Below are positions 9,801 to 18,791 of a stretch of 43,405 bases of DNA, in pieces. The first letter of the stretch is position 1, and every line of letters starts with the position of its first letter. Position numbers and translations under genes: made by a program. This DNA comes from Paraphysomonas bandaiensis (lineage: Eukaryota > Chrysophyceae), in the NCBI GenBank assembly GCA_965644295.1, contig CBFFRP010000213.1, positions 1-43,405 on the forward strand, written 5' to 3'. The notes under the pieces were generated by a model. That model was given only the letters and a program-made list of their open reading frames with translations. It was not told the origin of the DNA and made no database searches.

Positions 9801-10783
9801 CGACGAAATTCTTTCTCTGATGCTTCCCATAGCTTCGGGTTAATAGGCCTCGCTTTGGGTTTGATCCGATCCGGAAGTGTATCTTTCCACTTAATTTTTA
9901 AAGGTTCAACACCTTTTACACCAGACCACTCATCTGGTACAAAGACTTTAACCGCTTTAGTTCGTAGGAGATGCATCACATTAGTTTGTTCCTTCATCTC
10001 ACTATTAACATGGGTCTCCAACAACTGCTCATAGTCTTTTAAAGCTTCCACTCTAGTCTTTCCTAAGAATACCAAAGCTTCTTTAAATTGAACCGGCAAT
10101 TCGGAATCCTCTTCCTCCGGTGCAATTTGAGTACTCGCTTTAGACCATGGTTCCACTATTTGTCCATGCTCTAAGCCAGACAAATCATGACTCGAAATCT
10201 TCTTGGTATCACTTTCTATCTCATAAGATGTTTGTTCAAAAGCATGCCTCATCAATTCACACATAAAGGGATACAAAGTACCAGTAAGTGCCGGCAATCC
10301 AAGTATGACATCATTATGTTTCATGTCAATAATTAGGAAATCCCCTTTGAACTGATACTGTTTTCCATAAGGGTCAGCCAACAAAAGATTGAGTCTGACT
10401 CCTTGTGTGACTGTTTTTATAGTAGTACTATCCGCCAATACTACTCTATGATTCGCATCGTATAAAAATTCGGGGTTTAGCTCTGGCATTAAACTCTCAA
10501 CCAGACCCCTAGACACATAGTTGGCTGAAAGCGCTCCCGTATCGCAAAGTACGGTGATCAATTTTTCCGAATTCTCTCTCAAATTATTGTTCATTATTAG
10601 CCTTGCTACAGTATGTGCTGATGTCATTTTTCGCGTACTAGGAAAACAAGCATACAGCTTAGCTTGCCCCTCGGTTTGCACAGAACACAATGCCGCCGTG
10701 AATGTAGACTCTTCAAATTGTAAGCAACAATCGTCATCCCCGTCACACCCATTAACTACACTGACATCCTGCGCTCCCCACAC
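6812..10783 (-). CDS. pol: Element A Pol polyprotein (PR-RT-RNase H-integrase plus long C-terminal extension)
   Basis: There are about 1323 open codons. An aspartic protease motif (LCDTGALS) lies near residue 80. RT has LDIDLTNAFHQIPL near 393, with its active-site box as IFDNML near 456, so the usual second Asp of YxDD is Asn. RNase H has LRTDASELGIG near 606. Integrase has a CPTC zinc finger, Asp in GIDAVEI (near 859), SDQGPD (near 916) and a downstream Glu in NGSERIIGE (near 949). After a GPF-like module (RYMGPFKVI) there are more than 200 further residues, including a chromo-like stretch around RGDRDTRTSLVFTVKFQDGD. The reading frame opens after a stop near 10812, so the first residues depend on frameshifting or processing from gag. 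Its C-terminus lies 170 bp from the 3' LTR. Confidence 0.88.
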   Translation of the reverse strand: MWGAQDVSVVNGCDGDDDCCLQFEESTFTAALCSVQTEGQAKLYACFPSTRKMTSAHTVARLIMNNNLRENSEKLITVLCDTGALSANYVSRGLVESLMPELNPEFLYDANHRVVLADSTTIKTVTQGVRLNLLLADPYGKQYQFKGDFLIIDMKHNDVILGLPALTGTLYPFMCELMRHAFEQTSYEIESDTKKISSHDLSGLEHGQIVEPWSKASTQIAPEEEDSELPVQFKEALVFLGKTRVEALKDYEQLLETHVNSEMKEQTNVMHLLRTKAVKVFVPDEWSGVKGVEPLKIKWKDTLPDRIKPKARPINPKLWEASEKEFRRLCGYFYRKSRSPWASCLVVAPKATPPYIRFCGDYVKINDHMHVGNYTIPNVKHELDKIINFPYYLDIDLTNAFHQIPLDEETSEKLSIQTPWGQFAPNFMPEGIAPATGVLQEVVREIFADFSDWAIVIFDNMLILANDPQDAYEKLERVIDRCLERNIKLKMAKSWLGFKKVNFFGYVCKHKSYEVCPDKKEALANIPMPSSTKQARSLLGKGVFFSSFTPKYSDLVGHLTDLTKKSFNWNKSTWRHDYEAEYKRFIKGLQDACELFYPDYELEWILRTDASELGIGSVLLQRKILPSGEAQLQPIAFISKKFSEQAMKWATIEQEGYGIYYSVKQLAYYLVGKQFTIETDHNNLLWMEASEVPKIVRWRIFLQSFNFKIRHISGAQNWLADWLSREHQLAYLSGMFLDDSMWDDAYFLGEDCQDSEYFSFLGNFMDPSDLSDQEQPSMNISREECLREVHNSRVGHLGGKATWIRLNKRFPGHGIPYQVVAEYISNCPTCVKTRLAMKEALIPIVRNLKPPGARSAIGIDAVEITPHGKDGYTHINVIVNLHTKLVFLEPVKGVTALNLANTVWKYWSYYGHTDVVISDQGPDLTSDLSQQLTEYMGMRHTFSIANRHANGSERIIGEVVRHLRALVYDASERQERTDVFEDPSWIASVQHILNSEVSSETGFSPFELTFGSEDKRYFNVDTDSLSQDAHARLKRFNDNLRELRAASHAYQQRLVQERASQGIPADKQNRYQPGDLVLFDKGAKVHPKMSHRYMGPFKVISQYKNDIDCRHLVTGQVVKVDVREVKLFAGDQDTAYNMACRDHEQHVIDTILYYRGDRDTRTSLVFTVKFQDGDVRDIPFSKDIFDSIPYADFCSKKRYLYHLIYPVKEAKEYIAKIRKQPITSFQPGDEAYVDLRVFGDLWYESLELPDSHFITYVARFVFTHWYHKSSKRILSTKNVMTKQTFRLDNYHIHCFAHKEFDSSTMVLVDEEFASKFPQVNQSV

Positions 10784-10887
10784 GCAATGGTCCTTCCATC
10801 AAGGTCGGGAATCGCCGAAGCGATCCCTTCTCAAGATAGAAGTTGGATTGGTTCTACCAGTGGAACCATCCTCAGCCTTCAGGAAAG

Positions 10888-11204
10888 TGTAGGACTATCC
10901 ACTTACATATAGAATATATACGTGTACATGTCCTGTATTATATGATTAGTAGTACAGTACTGTATTGTATACGTGTACCATGTAGTTAGGAATACAAACT
11001 GTAGGGAATGTGATTGTTGGGATTAGCAATAGCCGTTGATATTGTAGACAGTATTATTAGCCGTTGATATTGTAGACAGTATTATTAGCCGTTGATATTG
11101 TAGACAGTATTATTCATGATTCATTATACGATAATAATCATTATTTTGTACTTCTGTACTTGGGTATTGCTTTGCACACATACACATATGTATGCAAGCC
11201 CACA
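10888..11204 (+). repeat. Element B(+) 5' LTR
   Basis: It is 317 bp, TGTAGGAC...CCCACA, matching 17429-17745 and 22695-23011 in reverse complement. It contains three tandem copies of a 28-bp unit beginning AGCCGTTGATATTGTAGACA (11031-11114). The next bases are the perfect palindrome GTAATATTAC (11205-11214). Confidence 0.93.
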
Positions 11205-11253
11205 GTAATATTACTTAATAAGTAGTACTCAATCTCTGTGATATAACAATATT

Positions 11254-14200
11254 ATGGGGGAAAGTAAGAGAAGCAAAATAAAAGCAGCTCCTCAAATAGA
11301 GGAATTGTTAGCTGCTTCGGGTTCTTCGTCTAAAAAGACGAAAAGAGAGAGAGAATCCTCTCGGAAACGAGCAAGAGATGCAACAACATCATCTCAAATG
11401 CAATCTTCTCCTCAAACTGAAACATCAGTAGAGGCGGAAGGAGAATTGAGTGGAGTATCATTTCGTGAGCTCTCTTCTTCTCAACCAAAGAGAAAGAAGC
11501 AAAGGAGTGGAGATCCGCACCCCAACAGGAGTGAGCGTATTGACTTGAATGAAGTCATTGCGACGGAATCCACTCCACATGAAGTAATCAATACCGACTC
11601 TATTCCCTACTTAGGTAGTGTGCAAGATGAGGATATCATCGAATTTTGTGAAAATCTCTCGAAAAGAGATCCTAAAGGGACAAAATTCATAAGGTCAGAA
11701 ATCATGGCACCAACAGTGCGTGATATGCTTCAGTTTCAGCGACAGCAGGATTTTGGAGATGAGTCTGACGAGGACTGGCTAGATCCAAACATTGTAACTA
11801 CTGAGGAATTGATTCAGTGGTTAAAGCAAGCCTTTCTAGAGGAAGAGGAGCGATACTCTGATACATTGGAGCCTCTTCCTAGGTTCATAGATAATATCAT
11901 TGGACCAAAGGTTAAGGTGGATATTCATGTTCCTAAAGTATTCTTAAAAGAATATGGACGTCTGAATGAGCTTTATAAGCTCATTCCGGAGGCAAGTCTC
12001 ACAGAGGTAGCCTCGGATACCATAGTCAAAACCCTCAAGAAAAACATTAAACTTGTGGGCGGACATTCCTTCAGAAAGGATGCCAAAGAGAAATTTATAG
12101 CGGATATAGGCCAAGGTCAATCTGCACCAAAAGATTTCGGAGCATTCTGTAGAAAGGTGCGAGAGCTTAACAATGACTATAGTCAAGCTGTGAGAAAAGT
12201 AAAGAGGATGGAAACTAAATTGGATTCCAAAGAAACGTCTAAGTCTAACAAGTCTAAGACTACAAAAACTTCATCCTCCAGCTCATCCTCAAGTACTAAA
12301 GCGACAACTGATACTAAGGAAGCATGTTGGATATGCGGTAATCTTCATAAAGGTGACTGCACCCGCAAAACCTGTGCATGGGCTAACCATGAAAAGAAGC
12401 CATGGAAAGATTCCACACAGGGCAAAAAATATGCGGCTATGGGTTGGAGTACCTGCCCTTATGTGGAGAATCCTGATGGTCCTCCGAGATCGAAAACAAG
12501 TAAGTTATCATGCCCTAAGTGTTTATATATAAATGCTATTGACATGAATAATGATATGCTCGATGTCTTTGTATATCCTAAAGCTGATGTCAATGTACAA
12601 CAGGTAAAGGAAAATCTAAGGGCTAAAGCCTTATTGGACACGGGGGCTACTGGGAATAATTTCATTAACCAAGAACTTGCTGATATGTTAGTTGCTAGGT
12701 ATAATATTCCATTGCACGAGTGTAACATTAAAATTTGTAGTGCGCTTGATAATGCTTGTTGTAGTAGCAAGCAATATATGATAATAACTATAAGATTAAC
12801 TGATGAGTATAACAATACTCTTGATATTGAGTTGCAATGTTTGATAATAGATAGCACCTTTGATATCATAATTGGTAGAGAAACTATCAAGAAATATAGA
12901 TTAGTTGATCATTTTCCATCTCACTTTATGGAAAGAGAGTTAGCAGGGAAAATGCTAGCTACGGCCGCGGGCCATGCTGAGAAGACTCAGCTTCTCTCGG
13001 AACATATTAGTGAGAGAACCACAGTGTCGGATATGCCAATGGATGTTCCACCTTTTGAATTAGAGGTAGATAGGGATGCTTGGGAACAACCAAAACATTG
13101 TGGTCCGCCACGAAAGATGGATCGAGTACGACAGTATGCTTGTAAAAAGCAAATCGATACATTTGTGGAGCATGGAATAATACAACCAAGTACGGCTCCT
13201 TATTATAGCCAGGTATTATTAGTTCCCAAACCAAATGATAAATGGCGATTCTGTGTAGACTATAAAGGTCTAAACAAGCACACACAGAGGGAACGTTGGC
13301 CAATACCTAACATCAAAGAAATGTTAGAACGTATTGGGTCTAAGAAACCCAAATACTTCATAATTCTGGATTTAGTATCTGGTTATTACCAGGCTAAAAT
13401 TTCAGAGTACTCGAGGAAGTGGACGGCATTTATAACCTTCTGGGGAGTATTCGAATGGCTCCGACTACCCATGGGTTTGAGTGGTGCTCCATCATACTTT
13501 CAACGAGTATTAACAACAATTGTGCTTGCCGGGTTGATTATGTTCATATGTGAATTATATCTAGATGACCTGATTATATATGCTTCTACAGAAGATGAAC
13601 TAATTGAAAATTACGTTAAAGTTCTAGAACGCTTCAGGAAATACAATGTTTACATTAATCCTGAGAAAGTGAAAATAGGAGAGTCCGAAGTACAATATGT
13701 AGGACATACTCTAAATGAGGAAGGGTTACACTTTACTAGAGAACGTCTGGATAGTGTATTAAATTTCCCAAAGCCTGAAACTATGAAGGGTCTAAAATCT
13801 TTCCTCGGATTGGCAAATTATTTTCGGGATCACGTGCACAACCACTCCTTAGTGGTGAGACCGTTAAATAAAATGCTTCTCAACTATCATAGACGTAAAC
13901 GTCTACAATGGACAGAGGATGCCAATGAAGCATTTGAAAAGATCAAATTGATGATCCATGAATGTCCAACATTATTTTTCATTGATGACGAGTCACCAAT
14001 ATATTTATTGACCGATGCATCTGATTATGGAATAGGAGCATACCTCTACCAAGTAGTAGATGGTGTAGAACGTCCAATAGGATTTCTCAGTAAAACATTC
14101 GATGAAAGAATGATGAATTGGGATACACCTCAGAAAGAAGGATATGCTAAATACTATGCCTTAGATAAATGGGACTACCTATTAAGGTATAGATACTTTA

Positions 14201-15768
14201 CGATCAAAACAGATCATAAAAATATTACTCAGTTGAGAACTGATTACGCTAAGGATAAGAAAGTTCAGCGATGGTTGAAATGTTTCCAAGCATATGATTA
14301 TGATCTATGTGATATTAAAGGATCTGATAATGTTGTTGCTGATGCATTTAGTAGACTATGTGCATTAGAATCTAAAATGACAACAAAATGTGCTTCCCTA
14401 ATTCCCGATATTAAAGTTCCAAACAAGGAATGGGAAATTATTAAAAGATTTCATAACAATGTTACAGGTCATCATGGTATTGATCGTACAATACAAAAAT
14501 TACGAGACAATGGTCATAAATGGTCAAAGCAAGGGGCACATGTGACAAAATTTATTAAAACTTGTCCTTGTTGTCAAAAGATGAGTAGAATTAAACCAAT
14601 AATTAATGCTCATCCCTTTACTGTCTCAACATATGGCCCGATGCAAAGAATAGCAGTGGATTTTATTCAGAGTCTGCATCCAGATGAGGATGGATACACT
14701 AATATATTAGTGATTATCGATTCCTTTTCTAGGTGGGTAGAATTAATCCCTACTAAGAATCTCACTGCCATGGCGGCGGCAAAGGGATTGCTTCAACACC
14801 TGGGTAGATATGGAGCACCTATTGAGATTCATTCGGATCTTGGACCAGCATTTGTGGATGATTTAACAAAATCATTGATAGAAATGGTTGGAAGTAATCA
14901 ATCATTTTCGATGGCGTATTCTAAAGAAGAAAATGCTATAGTTGAACGTGCTAATAAAGAAATTTTAAGGCACTTAAGGAATATTATATTTGATAAAAAT
15001 GTACTAAATAATTGGTCAATGTATCTACCTTTAGTACAAAGAATTATGAATTCTTCTAAACATAGAAGCACCGGCGTTACTCCCGCTAGTATTCTATTTG
15101 GGAATGCAGTAGATTTAGATAAAAGTTTATTCATTGAACACAATGAGTACTTGGACGGGAACGAACAAAAGCTATCACATTGGATAGATAGAATACAAAA
15201 GGTTCAGTCCACTATTATGGATATTGCAAGACGAAATCTTCGCAAACATGATGAAATCCACATGGCAACTGCACCAAATATACAAACAAAAGAATTTCCA
15301 ATAAATTCTTATGTGTTAGTTGAGCATAGACAAAATGCTTTACGTCCTGGACCGGCAAGTAAGTTATTACCATATCTTAAAGGTCCAATGCGAGTAGTCA
15401 ATGTTATTGGAGATAAATATACTCTTCAAGATATTGTTACTAAACGTAATAAAGACTATCATATAAAGAAATTAAGGGAATTTAATTACGATCCCTCTAC
15501 TATTGACCCCTTACAAGTGGCATGTAAAGATGGTGGAAACTTTTATGCTATTGACCATATTTCAAAAATAAAAGGTCGAGCTAAAGGTCCGAAAAGTCAA
15601 ATAAAATTTCTAGTACATTGGATAGGGTATGAAAAACCTACATGGGAACCATGGGCTAACGTTAGAAAAACGTATGCTCTACAAAATTTCCTAACTCAAC
15701 ATCCTGATGAAAATGTAAGAAATTTACTACCTCGAAATGTGGTTTATTCTTCTGATGAAGAAGATTAA
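11254..15768 (+). CDS. gag-pol: Element B(+) Gag-Pol polyprotein with C-terminal chromodomain
   Basis: This is a 1504-codon single frame. Gag is Lys/Ser-rich at the start, with a Cys/His cluster near residues 357-385 (CWICGNLHKGDC...CAWANH). Protease (ALLDTGATG) is near 461. RT runs about 615-815 with an intact YLDD near 768. RNase H has LTDASDYGIGAYL near 918. Integrase has an HHCC finger (CPCC), then AVDFIQ (1134), HSDLG (1193) and a Glu in NAIVER (1228). A chromodomain (about 1425-1485, FLVHWIGYEKPTWEPW) suggests targeting to marked chromatin. Compared with B(-), 106 codons between protease and RT are missing in frame, near 13015, so the protein is probably impaired although the frame is open. 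The ATG at 11254 lies 49 bp after the LTR. Confidence 0.93.
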   Translation: MGESKRSKIKAAPQIEELLAASGSSSKKTKRERESSRKRARDATTSSQMQSSPQTETSVEAEGELSGVSFRELSSSQPKRKKQRSGDPHPNRSERIDLNEVIATESTPHEVINTDSIPYLGSVQDEDIIEFCENLSKRDPKGTKFIRSEIMAPTVRDMLQFQRQQDFGDESDEDWLDPNIVTTEELIQWLKQAFLEEEERYSDTLEPLPRFIDNIIGPKVKVDIHVPKVFLKEYGRLNELYKLIPEASLTEVASDTIVKTLKKNIKLVGGHSFRKDAKEKFIADIGQGQSAPKDFGAFCRKVRELNNDYSQAVRKVKRMETKLDSKETSKSNKSKTTKTSSSSSSSSTKATTDTKEACWICGNLHKGDCTRKTCAWANHEKKPWKDSTQGKKYAAMGWSTCPYVENPDGPPRSKTSKLSCPKCLYINAIDMNNDMLDVFVYPKADVNVQQVKENLRAKALLDTGATGNNFINQELADMLVARYNIPLHECNIKICSALDNACCSSKQYMIITIRLTDEYNNTLDIELQCLIIDSTFDIIIGRETIKKYRLVDHFPSHFMERELAGKMLATAAGHAEKTQLLSEHISERTTVSDMPMDVPPFELEVDRDAWEQPKHCGPPRKMDRVRQYACKKQIDTFVEHGIIQPSTAPYYSQVLLVPKPNDKWRFCVDYKGLNKHTQRERWPIPNIKEMLERIGSKKPKYFIILDLVSGYYQAKISEYSRKWTAFITFWGVFEWLRLPMGLSGAPSYFQRVLTTIVLAGLIMFICELYLDDLIIYASTEDELIENYVKVLERFRKYNVYINPEKVKIGESEVQYVGHTLNEEGLHFTRERLDSVLNFPKPETMKGLKSFLGLANYFRDHVHNHSLVVRPLNKMLLNYHRRKRLQWTEDANEAFEKIKLMIHECPTLFFIDDESPIYLLTDASDYGIGAYLYQVVDGVERPIGFLSKTFDERMMNWDTPQKEGYAKYYALDKWDYLLRYRYFTIKTDHKNITQLRTDYAKDKKVQRWLKCFQAYDYDLCDIKGSDNVVADAFSRLCALESKMTTKCASLIPDIKVPNKEWEIIKRFHNNVTGHHGIDRTIQKLRDNGHKWSKQGAHVTKFIKTCPCCQKMSRIKPIINAHPFTVSTYGPMQRIAVDFIQSLHPDEDGYTNILVIIDSFSRWVELIPTKNLTAMAAAKGLLQHLGRYGAPIEIHSDLGPAFVDDLTKSLIEMVGSNQSFSMAYSKEENAIVERANKEILRHLRNIIFDKNVLNNWSMYLPLVQRIMNSSKHRSTGVTPASILFGNAVDLDKSLFIEHNEYLDGNEQKLSHWIDRIQKVQSTIMDIARRNLRKHDEIHMATAPNIQTKEFPINSYVLVEHRQNALRPGPASKLLPYLKGPMRVVNVIGDKYTLQDIVTKRNKDYHIKKLREFNYDPSTIDPLQVACKDGGNFYAIDHISKIKGRAKGPKSQIKFLVHWIGYEKPTWEPWANVRKTYALQNFLTQHPDENVRNLLPRNVVYSSDEED

Positions 15769-15821
15769 TAACAAAGTTTACAGAATTGAGTGTCAATATA
15801 ACACATTAACACATCAATTAT

Positions 15822-15833
15822 AAGGGGAGGTAG
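15822..15833 (+). other. Element B(+) polypurine tract
   Basis: AAGGGGAGGTAG lies directly before the 3' LTR-like sequence. The same tract precedes the true 3' LTR of B(-) (complement at 17746-17757). Confidence 0.8.
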
Positions 15834-16025
15834 TATAAGACTATTGAGCTTACATACCGACTACATACGTCAACATGTCCTGTAGTGTATGCTCAGTAGC
15901 ACTGTACTGAATTGTATGTGTACCATGTAGTTAGGAATGCAACTGTAGGGCATTGTTGCATTGATTAGCCATAGCAGACATCTGCCGTCAGTGCTATTAG
16001 CCGTTAATATTCTAGACAGATTACT
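15834..16025 (+). repeat. Divergent, truncated B-family LTR at the 3' end of B(+)
   Basis: It aligns collinearly with the first 200 bases of the B LTR (shared ACATGTCCTGTA, GTGTACCATGTAGTTAGGAAT, CTGTAGGG, ATTAGCCGTT) but with many substitutions. It starts TATAAGAC instead of TGTAGGAC, has only one 28-bp-type unit, and lacks the last third. It then passes into element A gag sequence. Confidence 0.75.
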
Positions 16026-17424
16026 CTGATACTACACGTATCACCAGCAGGTTGTATCCTGTAGATAGAATTGCCATACACAAGACAACCTCTATGCTCA
16101 TTAACAACTGCTGTAGGATCAGGTTCCAGATCCTGCGATGAAGTAACGTCCTTGGCTGAGCCACGACGTAAATCCACGTTACCCTCTTCATCATCTGAAG
16201 AACTAGGGTATTCGAGATTTATCTGCTCCGGACCTCGATCAAAATCCGAATCATCAGAAACATATCCATCAATGTGAGTGAGAGCATGTGAATCTCTGTT
16301 ATTCCGATGATCATAGTCCTTGTAAGAAGTAGACCGCATCGGAGACGGATGTTTCTCATTATTCTTGGAAAACAAATCCCTTTTCCGTTTGTTGTACTCA
16401 TCAAGTTTGTTTTTAGCCTCAATGTTAGCCTCAAACGGTAACTGACGAGCTGCTAAGCAAATCTGATAATGATCTACTAAAATGGCCGTAAATTCATCGA
16501 AAAACTCGTTCATCGTGTCAAACTGTAGTTTATTCATGCACCCAAAGACATAACGAACATAATCCCTATCGTTCAAGTTTTTGAATAGTCTTACGAGCCC
16601 ATATTCTTTGTCATCTACTCTGGGACACCAATCCTTATTAAACTCCAACATAATGGATAACATGGTTCGAAACAAATCAATAAGTTTCAACTGTTGGAAG
16701 TAAAACTGTTCGAACGTGACAGTTGTCACTTTCCTCCACTCCATGATCTTTATGTGTCTAAGAGAATCTCGTAGCTCCTCATAGAATCCCACACAATTAA
16801 AAACCCGAGTTTCCTTTGCAATTACACGCAGTAAGTCGGACAAATCCATCTCTGAAATCTCCGCATGACCGAGATGATACACTTCTCTTAGATGATCTCT
16901 TAATTCTCCAGAGACAACCTTTTGTAGACGCACAGTGGTCTGTTCCTCTTCTTGAAAATCCAAGATTTGTTTGACAGCTCTAGCCACTTTAGAAAGCTTT
17001 AGTTCATTGATACGAACTTTGCAAGTCCTTTCCTCACGCATTACAACAGTCTGTTGCACATTTGGAAGGTTGGCATTCTTTTTCAATTCCCTGAACAGCT
17101 TCCCAGGTTTCTTGCCTCCTAACAAAGCTTGAGTTCTAGTAGGGAATTCAGAAGCCACCTGCTGATCACCATCTTCCTCAGCATTGCCATTTGACTGAGC
17201 AGTAGAAGTATCTTCCTCCTCCAACAATTCTCTTACAGACTCATCCCGCCAAGGAGTGCGATAGTGCTCCGCTAAATTATGCAGAGTAGAGTATCTCCTC
17301 GTATCACGTTTCTTTACCGGTTTCGGCAACGTGTCAGGAACTGTAGGTGTTCCTTTCGTAACTGTTTCATCTGCCCCTGGGATATTTTGATCTTCCCTTA
17401 GAATCGTGGGGCTCTGCGCTCTAG
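16026..17424 (-). CDS. gag: Element A Gag, main part (separated from its N-terminus by B(-))
   Basis: The frame is open for about 470 codons. The sequence is hydrophilic, with an acidic region, then a helical capsid-like region (around LRDHLREVYHLGHAEISEMDL and FYFQQLKLIDLFRTML), and a Lys/Asp/Ser-rich tail. No zinc knuckle is visible. The frame runs on to 17473 only because the first 16 codons read into the B(-) LTR; the true upstream part is at 23016-23219, and the reading phase matches across the B(-) insertion. The left end near 16025 meets the divergent LTR remnant of B(+), so the gag-pol boundary is destroyed here. Gag identity is inferred from position and composition rather than from a conserved motif. 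Confidence 0.65.
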
Positions 17425-17428
17425 AGCC

Positions 17429-17745
17429 TGTGGGCTTGCATACATATGTGTATGTGTGCAAAGCAATACCCAAGTACAGAAGTACAAAATAATGATTATT
17501 ATCGTATAATGAATCATGAATAATACTGTCTACAATATCAACGGCTAATAATACTGTCTACAATATCAACGGCTAATAATACTGTCTACAATATCAACGG
17601 CTATTGCTAATCCCAACAATCACATTCCCTACAGTTTGTATTCCTAACTACATGGTACACGTATACAATACAGTACTGTACTACTAATCATATAATACAG
17701 GACATGTACACGTATATATTCTATATGTAAGTGGATAGTCCTACA
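17429..17745 (-). repeat. Element B(-) 3' LTR
   Basis: It is 317 bp, the reverse complement of 10888-11204, and includes the three 28-bp tandem units. Confidence 0.93.
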
Positions 17746-17810
17746 CTACCTCCCCTTATAATTGATGTGTTAATGTGTTATATTGACACTCAATTCTGTA
17801 AACTTTGTTA

Positions 17811-18791
17811 TTAATCTTCTTCATCAGAAGAATAAACCACATTTCGAGGTAGTAAATTTCTTACATTTTCATCAGGATGTTGAGTTAGGAAATTTTGTAG
17901 AGCATACGTTTTTCTAACGTTAGCCCATGGTTCCCATGTAGGTTTTTCATACCCTATCCAATGTACTAGAAATTTTATTTGACTTTTCGGACCTTTAGCT
18001 CGACCTTTTATTTTTGAAATATGGTCAATAGCATAAAAGTTTCCACCATCTTTACATGCCACTTGTAAGGGGTCAATAGTAGAGGGATCGTAATTAAATT
18101 CCCTTAATTTCTTTATATGATAGTCTTTATTACGTTTAGTAACAATATCTTGAAGAGTATATTTGTCTCCAATAACATTGACTACTCGCATTGGACCTTT
18201 AAGATATGGTAATAACTTACTTGCCGGTCCAGGACGTAAAGCATTTTGTCTATGCTCAACTAACACATAAGAATTTATTGGAAATTCTTTTGTTTGTATA
18301 TTTGGTGCAGTTGCCATGTGGATTTCATCATGTTTGCGAAGATTTCGTCTTGCAACATCCATAATAGTGGACTGAACCTTTTGTATTCTATCTATCCAAT
18401 GTGATAGCTTTTGTTCGTTCCCGTCCAAGTTCTCATTGTGTTCAATGAATAAACTCTTATCTAAATCTACTGCATTCCCAAATAGAATACTAGCGGGAGT
18501 AACGCCGGTGCTTCTATGTTTAGAAGAATTCATAATTCTTTGTACTAAAGGTAGATACATTGACCAATTATTTAGTACATTTTTATCAAATATAATATTT
18601 CTTAAGTGCCTTAAAATTTCTTTATTAGCACGTTCCACTATAGCATTTTCTTCTTTAGAATACGCCATCGAAAATGATTGATTACTTCCAACCATTTCTA
18701 TCAATGATTTTGTTAAATCATCCACAAATGCTGGTCCAAGATCCGAATGAATCTCAATAGGTGCTCCATATCTACCCAGGTGTTGAAGCAA
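17811..18791 (-). pseudogene. pol: Element B(-) Pol, integrase C-terminus and chromodomain (third frame segment)
   Basis: These 326 codons begin just after a one-base insertion in a G run (AAAGGGGA here, AAAGGGA in B(+)) near 18797. The segment carries the HSDLG and NAIVER integrase motifs and the C-terminal chromodomain. It differs from B(+) at only a few residues. Confidence 0.88.

Larger units (their letters stand above)
10888..16025 (+). mobile_element. LTR retrotransposon B(+), chromodomain Ty3/Gypsy, with mismatched 3' LTR
   Basis: The 5' LTR (10888-11204), leader, single gag-pol ORF (11254-15768), purine tract and a short divergent 3' LTR (15834 to about 16025) follow in order. From the 5' LTR to the purine tract it is nearly identical to the reverse complement of B(-), apart from a 318-bp deletion. 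No target duplication is seen: AAAG precedes it, and no matching bases follow near 16025. It lies between the pol and gag of element A. Confidence 0.85.

Noticed and set aside
12459-13303. Antisense frames opposite element B gag-pol (also 20277-21440)
   Set aside because: They mirror the real coding strand, occur in both B copies, and have no motifs.
17425-17473. N-terminus MGIALHTYTYVCKP of the element A Gag frame
   Set aside because: These codons lie in the B(-) LTR. The real upstream Gag sequence is at 23016-23219.
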